From the NCBI GenBank assembly GCA_963082975.1, contig OY720344.1, positions 91,828,538 to 91,892,537 of the forward strand: 64,000 nucleotides of DNA, read 5' to 3'. Position numbers and translations under genes: made by a program. The DNA comes from Labia minor (lineage: Eukaryota; Arthropoda; Insecta; Dermaptera; Spongiphoridae). The notes beneath the pieces were generated by a model. That model worked only from the letters and a program-made list of their open reading frames with translations. It did no database searches and was not told the DNA's origin. Shown piece after piece: positions 1 to 12,800 of this stretch. Position 1 is the stretch's first letter; every line of letters starts with the position of its first letter.

Positions 1-125
1 GGTTTAATATTTATTATTTATTATTTATAATTTATAATTAATTAAATTTAATTTAAATATAATATATTATGTTATTTAATCCAATTTAAATTGCGAGATA
101 GTCGAGTGGAGACACTCCAGCTAAT
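1..125 (+). repeat. Repeat family C, copy 1 (cut by window edge)
   Basis: This A+T-rich stretch ends in a short conserved block containing TAGTCGAGTGGAGACAC (about 98-115). The same order of sequence, starting with GGTTTAATA and ending in the same block, recurs at 43400-43520. The block fits a pol III A-box pattern (TRGYNNARNGG), so a tRNA-derived origin is possible, but no clear B box follows. The 5' part lies outside the window. Confidence 0.6.
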
Positions 126-167
126 TATATTATATATTCATTTAAAAGTTCAATTTCTTTTTTAATG

Positions 168-169
<2 letters not shown>

Positions 170-200
<31 letters not shown>
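170..200. repeat. (TA)n microsatellite
   Basis: An uninterrupted run of TA dinucleotides. Similar runs occur near 18138-18181, 23193-23218, 26951-26977, 31673-31700, 50270-50298, 57403-57426, 57598-57620 and 63204-63231. They carry no other signal. Confidence 0.9.
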
Positions 201-201
<1 letters not shown>

Positions 202-972
202 TAATGTAAGTATACATGATTGATTCATTGGAATGAATTCCCTTTAGCAAGATATAAGAGCTACCATGTAAGAAGATGCTTTCGAACCATAAGAGAAAGA
301 ATTGCTATGAAAAAAGGAGAGAAATCACAATTTCGTTTCTTATTTCTATCGTTTGGGAATGTTGCTTTTCCCATTTTATTCTTCTCAAGATAAAAATAAA
401 ATATTTTATCTTTTAAGGTTTTATTAAAAATATTTTTAAAAAAATCTGGTGTGAATATCACACAACTTTTGCTTACCTTCTTATTTTATTTACACTCTTT
501 TGCAATTTTATTCTGATATTAATTATCAATATCAATCAAATTTAAATAATATTAAAAATTTTACAAAGTTAGTTTGTAAATTATTAAAAATTAAAGGTAA
601 TTTAAAGGTAGTCATTTTGAAAATTTACTCTTTAGTCTTTTTCAGAGTACTTATGTATATAGGTAAAATTGTAATTAAGAACTGGTACAAAATAAAAGGA
701 TTTGAAACTTTTTTTGAGAAAATTGTAAAATAATAATAAATTAATGGATTTTAGTATCACAATATGACATTTCCGATCGTTAATGAAAATGTCCGTGACA
801 TAGGCAAATAAATATAATACTGAATTTTAGTCAAGTAACTATTATTATTTTTTTTTTAAGCTTGCGTATCTTTATGCTGAAAATTTGAATTTTTATTCGA
901 TCGCAACACCCCTTATCAAATCCATTTATATACCTATATATAATTCAATTTTTAAATACTTTTATTCTAAAT
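201..972. other. Intergenic, no gene seen
   Basis: A+T-rich DNA. Short open frames at 261-461 (-) and 500-733 (+) have low-complexity Lys/Ile/Phe composition and no recognisable domain, so I do not call them genes. Confidence 0.6.
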
Positions 973-1199
973 CATAGGTGCTCAAACTTTTTTGTGTCGT
1001 CGTTTTTCGGTTTTGGGTAGACCTCCTACTTAACCTGAAATTGATTTTTTTTTTTTTAAACCTTAAAAAATTTACCTTTTTTTAGAGATATATTGAATTG
1101 AATTATAAGATAGTATAATGTAAATATCGTAGACCCCCATTTTCATTTCATGGACCCCCAAATTTTTTATTTGCCGCCATAGACCTTTGGGAACCACTG
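973..1199. mobile_element. hAT-type MITE with perfect 8-bp target duplication
   Basis: The right end reads (reverse strand) CAGTGGTTCCCAAAG, a typical hAT MITE terminus. The left end CATAGGTGCTCAAAC is a degenerate match to it. The 8-bp flank TTCTAAAT is present on both sides (965-972 and 1200-1207), the target-site length of hAT elements. The element is 227 bp with no transposase, hence non-autonomous. Confidence 0.82.
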
Positions 1200-1207
1200 T
1201 TCTAAAT

Positions 1208-4077
1208 AATCCAAAACTTTAAGATAAATTATATATTTATAAATGAATTTATGAATTATTTTTTTATGTAATGTGAAATTTATCAAATATTTATGTTTAT
1301 TAATAATTTCTTTTTTTCTTTTTTTGAATAGTAGTAATAGCCTAATAAAGGTTTTCTTTTATTTAATTAGAAAAAATCATTCAAGACAGAAATAATTATG
1401 AAACGTCCTATGAAAATATAGACTAAATATGCATTCTTGATTAAATATTGCCCCTTTTACATTTTTCTTTTATAATTTCGAAATTTTTATTATATATATT
1501 TTTGTAATTTTAAATATTAATTTATTTTCTAAACTCTTTGATTATAATAACAAATCATTATAATTTACTACATGACAATAAAATTAGCTATTTTTCCTTT
1601 ATTTTAACTAATTGACCAAAAATCTAATTCGTTTTTTTTATGAACGATTTGTATTTAATTGATATATGAACATTCATTTTTAATGATTATAAATCTAGAT
1701 TGGAAATGAGAATTATTAATTTATCATAAGAGATTAATCACATGTTAAAATGGATATACATTTTTATCGACATGTTTTTTAATTTATTTACTCTGACATT
1801 TTATTTTTTCTATGTAGCCATAATCATTTTTAAATTTTTATATTAAAATTAATTGATATTAATTATTAGTTGAAGATAGGTAAAGTAAAGATAAGCTCAA
1901 ATGGCAAGCCCGAAATTTTTATTGAGTTATGAAAATCTAAAATCAATAACTTTTCTTTTTTAAATTAAAATAAAAATTCTGCAAAAAATTATAAAATTAA
2001 AAAAAAAATTATTTTAAAAAATCACCCATAATTTCAAGGTGAGGACAAAACTATATTTAATATTCTTTATTCAAATATAATTTAAAAAATTTTAATTAAA
2101 TGATTTTTATTAAATTGTTTTTTTTTAATTTAGTGAAAATGGATTGATTTTTGATTGATTCGATTTAAAGACGCGTCGACATTTTAGTCATTTAGCACCT
2201 TCCATTTTATAAATTATTTTTCCAATAAGAATCCAGGTCAATCTGATATCATTTTTATTTGAGATGTCACTAAAAAAGATATAAAAATAAATAAATATCA
2301 CCACCAAACAATTCTAATTAATAATATATATTAAATATAACATGCTAAAGTTCAAAGTTTTTAGGTTATAATAAATCATAGTTATTTAATTATTATTATT
2401 AAATTATTTCATAAAATTAATTAATAACTTATTGATAAGCATCTTGACGTGACATAATCAGTCTGAAAATAACAATGTTGAAATTTTGTCATTAAAATAT
2501 TTTATTTTATTTACTATTAATTTTATTAATATATTAATATGAAATTAAATTTTAAATTTCAAATTAATTTTCAAAAAAATTTTAATTATATAATATATTT
2601 GGGAATTAGTATTTATTTTTTTTTAAGTAGTAAGTAAAAATTTCTTCCATAATTATAAACAAATATAGTTTATTATAACGTTTTTATCAACTTCGCTTCA
2701 TGTCTGTCTGTCTATTCGCTCTTATGACAAATTGAAATCAATTTTTCATCAACCTTAACTTTTTTAACTCCTTTTGTATTGCTCCAATTAATTTTTTTTC
2801 AACGGATTCTGAAGCATAAATATTGATTTCATGATAGATTTTAATTTTGAAAGTAATTAAAAATATTTTATACCATTAAAATTAATGATGAACTCTTAAT
2901 AATCAGGTGAAGCGCCAATGAAATAGAGGTAGGTTTTCCCTCACAAATGACATAGAAATAAGATCTTTTTTATATGAGAGAAAATGAAACAAAGCAATAA
3001 CCTTTTTTTATGAAGACAATATAAGTACATACATTTACATACATTTATAAAAAATCATATTAATATTAATTATTTATTTAATTATAAATATAATATAATA
3101 ATTATTATTCAATAATAACATTTACATAAGATAAATAGACAAAATAAATTTTGGAAGATTAATATTTTTTTTTTGTTTTATTACATTTGCTCTTTTCTAT
3201 TTCTCTTGTTATATTAAATAAATTGATCAAATTAAAATTGCACTAAAAAGAATAAAATAATATAAATATACAAATTTTTTTAAAATAACATTTTTCTCAT
3301 GGTCTAAAAAGAATAAAATAATTTTCCTATAAGCCTGACGAATTGCTTCATATACAACTAAAATTGTTGGATGCAAACCTCACACCAAGTTACTAAAATT
3401 ATAATATATGATGTGATAGAATAATTCAGATAAATAAGTAAATCCATAGGGCTACTAAAAATAAATCATATTAATAGAATTTAATTAGTTTTTCGATTTT
3501 CGAAATTATGTATATTATTATATAAATTAATTGCGTTTCATTCTTTCATTTATTCAATATTTAAATTTAAATATATTTAAGAATTATTATTTACGACTTG
3601 TAAAGAGTTTTATAAAAATAAAAAGTAATGATTCAACACATTTGTGATGATTACATTGATGTATGAAATCCGGAGATGAAATGTCAATTTACATTTAATA
3701 ATTGATGTTTTTCCCTCTTTAATGTTTACCTTCTATAAATAAATATTGAATTTACAGTGTTAGTACAAAAGTATTATTATTATCTCTTAAAGCATTTTAA
3801 AAATACGAATAAACTATTTTTTTCAAATAAAAGATAATTGTAAGTATATTATTACTTATTTTGTAAATTGAAGAATCAAACTGTATGAGTCAATTAATTT
3901 TTAATCTTAAATTATTTTTTGTAAATAAATTTTCTTATGTCTTCTGAAATATTATTATATTATCATTTATATATATACTATTAAAAAAAATTAATTATTA
4001 ATTTAAATAAATAATTGAACACATATTAAACATCTAATTAATGGAAATTAAAAGCAAAATTTAGTATATTTAGAATT
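1208..4077. other. Intergenic, no gene seen
   Basis: About 2.9 kb of A+T-rich DNA with homopolymer runs. I see no exon-like block with splice sites, no long reading frame and no repeat that I can match elsewhere in the window. Confidence 0.55.
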
Positions 4078-4432
4078 AAATAAGTTGACCTGTGGCTAGG
4101 TCCGAACCGACCGACGGTTTGAAGTAAATTAATTTCCAGCTACAGAAACAATTTCAAATAATTTTAATATATCTATTAATGTAATAAAAAACAGATATGG
4201 ATATAACATAAATATTTTTAATTTTATTTTATTTATAATATATATGTAAGGCTGTGACGTCATGAATGGCTGGATGACGTCATATAATTTTAATTAAGAA
4301 AAAACTAATAAAGATGATTTTTCTCGAGTATAAAACCAATGCAAAGTGAATGATTCGTGATGATATGTAAAAAATCTCCTCATGTGAAATTTGGTGTGAA
4401 AACAATACCTCCCTTACTATCGTCGGTCGGTA
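4078..4432 (+). repeat. Repeat family A, copy A1 (short, internally deleted)
   Basis: Begins AATAAGTTGACCTGTGG and ends CGTCGGTCGGTAA. It has the two 5' hairpins (GACCTG/CAGGTC, here with one base changed, then AACCG/CGGTT). TGACGTCA palindromes lie at 4255-4262 and 4275-4282. The central segment of the long copies is missing: sequence passes directly from the first internal direct repeat into the 3' end of the second, as expected from recombination or slippage between the repeats. Confidence 0.88.
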
Positions 4433-4775
4433 ATAAACTGTAAAATATTTATTATTATTATTTATTATCGGAAATGTTTAGCATCAGATTATACAGGATG
4501 AAAGCATTATATCAATTCTTACTAAGTTTTTGTATCAAAAATTAATTTGCTTATTTTCAATATATGATATCTACATGTGTTATACAAAAATAATATATAT
4601 AAAAGTTAAGAATAGCAGATTTTATATAAGATATTTGCTTTTTAGGCTACACATTATATTATGGTTCTTTATACTTGAATTCAAAACATTAAAGATATTT
4701 GAAAAACGTTAAGAAACCTACAAAACAACAAAACCTACACAAAGTTATATTTTATATATATAGTATATATATTTA

Positions 4776-5357
4776 CAGTCGGTGATTGGTTAACAAACTC
4801 TCCGGACGACAAACTAATCCGATAACAAAAAGAATTTTGTTTTCAGATAACAAACTATAACGAATTCTAACTTTTAGACTTCTCGGCTCTCGGAGCATAA
4901 TATGGTAATAACCTATGTCAAGTACAAGTTAGGCACGACTCGGTCTCTTGGGTTGTCGTATGCTAAATTTTCGTATAAGCTTCTCTGAACCATTTATTAA
5001 TAAACCTGAACACCTGACAATATTATGGGGCCCAAATAGAGTACAATGTCAAGAATTGTGCGAGAATGGGCAAAAGGCGGCTGTTATTGTGACGCAGCAT
5101 ATCTTGAACATGTCTACAGTATGCATAATCTTAGCTAAGAAAGATATCATCAAAAAGATTTAAATAGCCAAAGGAAACTAAGCTGTTAAGGAAAATTAAA
5201 TATTCATACTCCAAAGCAAAGAGGTGAAAAAAAGAAGAGGTTGCTTTTAGTTTAGATAAATGAACGGGAAATGAAAAGAGAAATTTTTGAGAAATTGAAA
5301 TCGGATACGAACATCGTCTTGGAACGAATTATATGTTTGTTAACCAATTATACACTA
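4776..5357. mobile_element. pogo/Tigger-like DNA transposon remnant
   Basis: Terminal inverted repeats share the 14-bp core ATTGGTTAACAAAC: left about 4776-4798 (starting CAGTCGG after a TA), right about 5334-5357 in inverse orientation. The interior has an open frame at 4948-5163 of unknown meaning. About 5230-5300 reads in one frame as a Lys/Leu-rich stretch ending in INEREMKREIFEK, broken by a stop, which faintly recalls the CENP-B-type DNA-binding domain of pogo transposases. Family assignment rests mainly on the ends and the TA target. It is non-functional. Confidence 0.55.
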
Positions 5358-5557
5358 TATTTATATATACATTTATTAGGGTACCAAGCAGTTACTAAAT
5401 GAACCAAGTGCTTAATTAATTATCCAACAATGAGAATTACTAGGTGCTTGCATGTATATTGATCAGCAAGAACTATTGGTTAAAAAGCGAAGTATCAATG
5501 CAAATAAACTAACCTAACTATTAATTTCGATGGTTTTGACATTTCTCTACATAAAAT

Positions 5558-6213
5558 AAAAGTTATCCATAGTGTATATAAACGCTCATCATGGAACGTT
5601 CAAAATTGCATTTTCGGCATTCAATAGTTTTGTTGTTTCATTTGAAGATACTGAAGCCCATCAAATACTTTTAGAAACTTATGATGATGATGCTCCGCCA
5701 TATCCCAATTTTCGTTTTTGGTTTCAACAATTTAAAAGTGGTGATTTTGTTGTCAATGACAAAGAACGGCATGGAAGACAAGAACACACTATTTTTTTAC
5801 TTATCTAGTTTTAAATTATATCATTTTATATATTATTTTTATATATATAAGCGTTTAGATGCCAATTTATCTGACAACGCTCACACAATCTTAAAAAATT
5901 GACATTTCAGTTCAACTTTTTTGTGAAATTATTGTTAGTTTCCTAACACTTTGATCGTGAAAAAACTTATTTTGATTTGAAAATGATTTGATATTGATCT
6001 GAAAAAATAAGCTATATGATGCTTTATACTTTAAAAATTTATGAAATGTACGAAGAAATTGCTGTGTTTGAACAAAGTGTGAAAGATGAATTTCGCTCTA
6101 GTGGATCAAGATTTATACGCCAGTTAATAGGAAATTGTAGAAGACTAAACATCAATCGCATGACAGTTTGCAATTATTTGAAAATCGTAGAAGCTCGATG
6201 TTTGACAATATAA
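5558..6213 (+). mobile_element. Decayed mariner transposase relic
   Basis: The frame at 5572-5808 contains EAHQILLETYDDDAP followed by FRFWFQQFKSGDFVVNDKER. This matches the first helix-turn-helix region of mariner transposases: an E/AHxxLxETY start, then WFxxFKSGDFxVxDKER. Homology stops near 5785, where unrelated A+T-rich sequence begins. A separate frame at 6016-6213 has RMTVCNYLKIVEA, possibly the second helix-turn-helix, but this is uncertain. The DDD catalytic core is absent, so this is a dead fragment. Confidence 0.7.
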
Positions 6214-6540
6214 TGACAAAAAACCGCGGAGACATTTCCTATAATCTTTTAAATTTATATAAATAAAAAAATGCTTCTATAGAAGAATTTCATAAATCAA
6301 AATGTTTGTAATTCTAATTTAATTAAAAATTCAATAATAATGAATTTATAATAAAGTAACGAATTTTAAATTTTATGTAAAATAGAGAAAGCCTATTTTT
6401 TAATATTTTAATATTTTTGAATTTTCAGTTTTATTTATATTATTTTGACGATTATATTATGACAAAACAAAAAATCTCTAAAAATAAAGAGGAGTATGGG
6501 GATGAGTAGAAATAAAATTGCCTAGAATTTTGACTAGAAT
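6214..6540. other. Intergenic upstream of TO-1, nothing recognised
   Basis: A+T-rich sequence between the mariner relic and the G+C-richer promoter region of TO-1. No gene or repeat identified. Confidence 0.5.
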
Positions 6541-6808
6541 TTTTAGTTTTAGGGGAGCGACTGAACGAGCGCACTTCTTTCCCAACCACCGACCGTCAAC
6601 TCGATTGGGCAAATGCACTTTTATTAACCAATCCATCATAAACAGATGAATATTTGCTAGTGCAGATGTTTCCACTCCTCGCGTGTGTTGTGAAGAAAGG
6701 TCCTATGTGTAGTGTTTGCCACCATCAGAGAGGGGGGTTCTTCGGCGTTCGTTATAAACGACGACGCCTGTCGCGGGCGCCTACTTTCAAGAAGTCTGCC
6801 CTACCACG
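6541..6808 (+). promoter_or_regulatory. G+C-rich promoter region of TO-1 with TATA box
   Basis: Base composition changes sharply to G+C-rich here and stays so through exon 1. TATAAAC at 6753-6759 lies 56 nt before the ATG. A start site about 25-30 nt downstream (around 6780-6790) would give a 5' leader of only 20-30 nt. TO-2 and TO-3 have TATA boxes at similar distances, which supports the call. The open frames on either strand here (6478-6675, 6654-6902) are composition artefacts. Confidence 0.62.
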
Positions 6809-6878
6809 ATGTCATTCCTACTCCCGGCGCTCCTTCTTCTCGGGGCCCAATTTTCATTTGGATATGTCCAAAAACAAC
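6809..6878 (+). CDS. TO-1 exon 1 (signal peptide)
   Basis: Encodes MSFLLPALLLLGAQFSFG then YVQKQ and the first base of a Pro codon. Donor GTGAGT at 6879. The ATG is chosen because it gives a textbook hydrophobic leader just downstream of a TATA box. Confidence 0.88.
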
Positions 6879-9800
6879 GTGAGTGGATTTGTTTACACCT
6901 AGAAAATCACATTTCTCTCTAACTATATAATTTATAATTAATAAATTATATATCTCTAATATTAGACATAATATAATATAGTCCCATTGTCTGTCTAAAG
7001 TAATTGATAATTAATAATTTATATTAAAAAATTATTTTTTCATCTTCATTTAATAATAATAGCTTTTTGAAAATTATTTAAATTAAAAGTGATAAATTTT
7101 ATATGATATACATATATATATATAAAAGATAAATATTTAAATATTATATAATAATACCCCCCCTTTATATTAATAAATATTTTTTACTAAATAAAAATTT
7201 TTGATAGTATAACATTTAAAAAATGACCAAATAAAATAATAAGAATAATATTAATAAAAAATCAGTTTTATATATATCATAATATGGAATTGAATTTGAA
7301 AATATATTTTTGATTAAATTAATTGAATTCATTATCTATATATATTATACTAAACAATTGGTAAGTGAAAGTCATCTAATGTCCTTATGCCCATATGTCG
7401 ATATGTTTTAATTTATATTGTATTGAAATTTCAAGACTAGAAAAACATATTGACTTTATATAATAAAATGTTATGTTAATCATGTTAGATCTCTCTTCTA
7501 GATTTCAGGAGTTTTACCTCTTATATCACCCATAAAAAAGATGTATATATAGATATATATATATATATGTTTATTTATTTATTTATTGTTACAAGTTTTA
7601 AACAAGATTTAAAATATAAGACTGGAGAAAATATTACTATTTTTTATTTAATTAATATAAAAAATTCCGTCTGAATTTAAAAAATTTATGTTCATTAATT
7701 TTCTTATATTATTTCTTATGAGAAAAATAAAATTGTATGTTTTAGTTTTTCTAAATTAAAATCACATTGTATTTTGATCTTGTATTTGCCTTTGAAAATG
7801 AAATGCATGAATTGTTTCAATTTGATAGGAATTTTCTCATATACTTTCAATTAGATAGTTATATTAATTTATATTTAATCGAATTATATAATAGCATTGA
7901 CGTAAGTTGAGAAATTGGGTTTTGTTTTATTAAATTTGAAGTTTTACGAGTATTTCTTAAAAAAAAAACAATAAAAATCCTTTCAAATCTATAATCCACA
8001 ATAACACACATGAGCATTAAAAAAATAATATTTATTCAATTATATAATTAAATATTTAATATAGAAAACAGAAAAATAATTTTTTTTTAATGGAAATAAT
8101 AAATGTATGAACTTTTGGTTTCTAATTAATTTTCAAACACATACATTTAATTAAACATCCTATAAATAGTATATATTTTATTACAAATAATATTCTAATA
8201 ATCTTAAATTTAATCCATTTAGAGTTCAAATTATGTGAAGTTAAATTTATTACAGTCTTTTGTTCGTTTGATTTCTCATTTTCTTTTTGAAATAAAATTC
8301 ATCAATTTTTTAAATTACTAAATTATTCTTTAAATATTTAATAAAATAAAAGATTAAAATGATATACATTGCATATCTTATCTTTATTGTATATAATTTG
8401 ATTATCCACAGATTTGTGTCCATTCTTTTGTTTATAGTTTATATAGGAAATAATATTTTTCAAAACAATAATATTAAAACAATATAATAGAATAAATAAT
8501 ATTAATTATTTACTGTGTATATCACAAGTTTAAAAAATTATATATGTTTGTCTTTTGAATAATTATAAAGAAATAAAAAATTTTGGTCTAAATAGAATGT
8601 AGAATATATTTACAATAATATTATTTTTATTATTATTGAGTTATTGTACCTTCTCAACTTTGACAGGAAATATTTTACCTATTCCTGTAAATCTTTTATT
8701 GAATTAGGCTCTCAGTTAGGAAAGGGAATTCCTCCTAGTCCACATAATCTTAAGCATAATCATAAATTGTGATACTTCCCTAATATATCGCATGTTTTAT
8801 AATTTTTATTAATTATTATTCTTATTAATTGTTTAATTCTCTAAATTAAATATATAATAATCTCTTTTCAATAATATTTATTTATTTTAATTAATGTATT
8901 TATAAAGAAATATGATTTTATATCTAAAAAAGAAATGTTTTACTTTCTAGTAATTCAAATGGGATTAGTTTGACAAAGGTTATCACTAAAAAAATTATGA
9001 TTATATAATTTTATTGATATTTTCAAAACTAATTTCAAAAATAAATACAAATATAATTTATTAATGAGAGTTAAATCAAATAAATATCAATCTTTCTTTA
9101 CATTTCATTATGTTTTTTTTAATAATCTTTGATCAAATTGCAATAAATTTATATTTAATAATAAAAATTGTTAAAATTATTTAAAAATAATATTTCGTGA
9201 TAAATTGCATGATAATTTAAACTCTATGCTTATTATTATTTTTTTATTATTAATATTAGAATTTTTATTATTATAATTATTGTATATTCTAAAAAAAAAC
9301 ATTATATTTTTCAGCTGATTTCATTCAATTATGTACCTCAAAGAATCCTGATTTTCCAACATGTTCGCGTGACGCCGTTCAGGGAATTTTCAATAAATTC
9401 AAAACAGGTAAGTGCAGTTTACCCTCCACCCCAAACCCATTCTTTTATTCCTTCATAGATTTTTTTTTGGGGAATTCCGCGCGTTGAAGTCTCCCTACAA
9501 CTTCAAAAATAAAAATAAAAAAAAAAAAAATAAATAAATAAAATAAAAATAAAAACACCCTCCCTTTTATCTGACGTTGACAAATGGTCCTTTGAAAGAC
9601 TTTGACTCGGTCGTCGACGATGACAGCTACCTTAATTGCGTTTGCGTAACACCACCGTTACTTAACAGACGCGGCGACTGCACCGAGCTTCGATTTCACT
9701 TTCCTTCACTAGAAAGTAAATAGAATACATACGGAGTAGTGCGCCATCACAGAAGGCTGAAGAAATGCGACCTCCAATCGCCAATGTCAGATAAATATAT

Positions 9801-12800
9801 ATATATATAAAAGTAAATCTGTGATCGTTTCCAAAAAACCATAACAAACAATGAGCGTATTTGGAGAATAATTATATTATTAAGAAAAAAGTATTATGAA
9901 AAAAATTAACCTTCAAATAGCGGATGATGTACACAATAAAACACACAATAAAATTTTAAAATATCACCAACAATATTAAAATTAAATCATTAAAATATAA
10001 AATTAAAAATTATTTCTTTTTATTGTTATGAAACCACCCCGTTTTTAATTTTTTTTTAAGCTGGGAAATGAAAATTAAAAAAAAATGAATTCTGTTACTA
10101 TAAGAAAAAAAATGAATTCTGTTACTATAAGAAAAATAATTATAAAAAATGATAAAATACATAATTAATTAGTTATTTTTTAATTTTGAAAAAATAAATT
10201 AATAAGTTTTATTTATTTGTTTATACAAACGACATTTTTTGATTGAATTTTAATTAAATATATTAAACTAACTCTATATCTCCAACCTTTCCAATTATGT
10301 GTGTGTGTGTGTGTGTATACATATATCGGTTCATATGATTACTTATTATTAGTTATTATTTTTTTTTTTTTTTAAATTTAGAAGATTTAAATTTATTAAT
10401 TGTATATAATATATCAGACATGAAACTTGGTTGAATTATATAAAATTATTTCCTCTTTACATCTATTAATATAATAGACAATTTTTTTAAAAACCTACTT
10501 ATAGCTGACATTGCTGTCATCTATAGGAAAAACAATTTTTAGGGGCACCTATAGATGACACGGTTGATAAAAAAGATACTTTTAAAATTTAGGTGTTTAA
10601 ATTGAAGTGATTTATATCTATATTAAGTTTATTTTATAATGTAGTTATTAAATTCTTGATAAATATGAAAATAAAAATATAAAATACTAATTAAGAACAT
10701 TACTTCCCTTAAGGTTATCTTTAAGATTTGTTGAAAAAATCAATTGTTGACGATCCGGTCTGCTTTTCAAGTTAAAAGAAAAAAAATAGGGCGACTTATT
10801 GTATTGTTGTAGGATATCTCAGGTGGTGGAAAAACAAAACTATCATTTAAAAAAAAAATTCCGCGTATGTTTTACAATTTGCTTATTTTTTTAGTTTAAA
10901 TTCAAAAGTGACATTTATAGGTGCCATGTCATCTATGGGTGCCACTACCTTATTTCTTATTTTAATTTTTGTAAAATCTGTAAACCATTTTTACTTGTGA
11001 AATATAATTAAAATAAAAACAAAAATAACAAAAATAAGTTTACTCCTTCACGTTTTTAAAATATTTTCACTTTAAAAAACATTAATAAAATAATTTTTTT
11101 CATTTTGATAAAATTTATAGATTACATCTAAAAGAAAAAAAAGAAATATTCAAATAAAAAAATAATAATTTATTTAATATGATCTAATTATCTTTTATTA
11201 AATTAAATAAAGTGTGATCTTATTGAATAAATGAAATATTTGAAATTATATTTAAATATTGTAAAAATTTATATATCTTATAATAATTTCTGGGTGGGAT
11301 TTGCTAGAATTTATATTTATATTTTCATTGTCCAACATTCATGGACATGTTCACTGACCCAACGTTTCGAATTAATAATACGTAGGTTAATATAAATTTT
11401 TAAAAATTAATTTCTTGCATTTTTTGATTAGATATTGATAACATATATATTGTATGTTCAAATAAGGGTTTATAAAAATATTGCGATGTAATTCCATTGT
11501 ATATTTTTTTTAAAATCTATGCAGTGTCCTGTCAAAATTCTGTGAATATAGAAGAATATTATATTAAAGCATAATATATTAATATTAAAAATATTATTTA
11601 AATCAAAAATTAATGTCGTGAACTACTTTCGAATCACAGGGTTCAAATTTTACAAAATACAAAAATTTAGTAATTGATTTTATAAATAAAGAAAACTATG
11701 TATAATATATTATAAACATCTTACTAGGTTAATTATATCTCAAAAGACTTAAAAAAGAAAAATAAAATATTCAAAAAAATCAAATTATTTTATTAATTTC
11801 TATTAATAAAAATTATATAACGCTTTAATTCTGATAAATTAATAATAAAATTATCTTGTCAATAGAATATGCTAATAAATATTTTTAAAACATTTAAGAT
11901 AAGTTATTTAAGATAATATCGGCAAAAAAAATGATCATAATTTTATGTAAATTTATTTCTTATATATTCAAGATTTTAGATTACTGTAAATTCATAAAAA
12001 AATGTCAATTAATATATTGAATAGTGAAAATGAAAGTAAAAATAATTGTGAATCACCACTAATTGTATTTATAAAAAGAATTAACTATTTATTATTTTAT
12101 TTATCTTGAATGTTATTGAACTTCAATCTCTTGTCCAATCACTTATATTTTCTACATCTAATACAAGTACAAATTTAATAATAATAAATTAAATTTATTA
12201 TAATAATTTAATAAATAAATATTATCATTTTACATATACTATTATAAATAATATAATATATATAAAATAAAAACCTCTGACGAAAGAACACCTATCATCT
12301 CGATAAAGGTGTTCTATTATCAGTAAAACGAACCTTCTCAACTTTTATTTTGATTAGAATATGTTTAATATCTACATTTATATATCAATCATTCATATTA
12401 AAATTCATTTTTTGTGATCAATAAAATTTTAAATTTAATTATAACTACATATTATCTTCAAATCATTTAATCAATGATTTTAAAAATTTATTTTTGTAAT
12501 AATTTTAATAAATATAACAATTAAGGTTTTCCTTCATTATAAATAAATGTTTGATAATATTATAACTAGAATGGAATTTTATATATTATTTGTTTCTTTG
12601 TTTTTAAAAAAAAAAATCAATAAATAATTTGAAAAGTTCTTCAATAAGTAAAATGATTGGACGTGAGAGACTGTTAAGATTTCTACATTCGTGTTCTGAG
12701 AACGAGAAGGTAAACATGGCACTCTCTCAGTGGGTACCTCTCATTTCGCAAAACAAATAGTGAGTCTGTCTCTCGACCATGAATTGAGATCATTTCCCTC

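Noticed and set aside
4948-5163. 71-aa frame as a host gene
   Set aside because: Lies inside the inverted-repeat-bounded pogo/Tigger-like remnant and has no recognisable domain.
6654-6902. 82-aa plus-strand frame over the TO-1 start
   Set aside because: Reads TO-1 exon 1 in a different frame; the frame starting at 6809 gives a clean signal peptide that joins in phase to exon 2.
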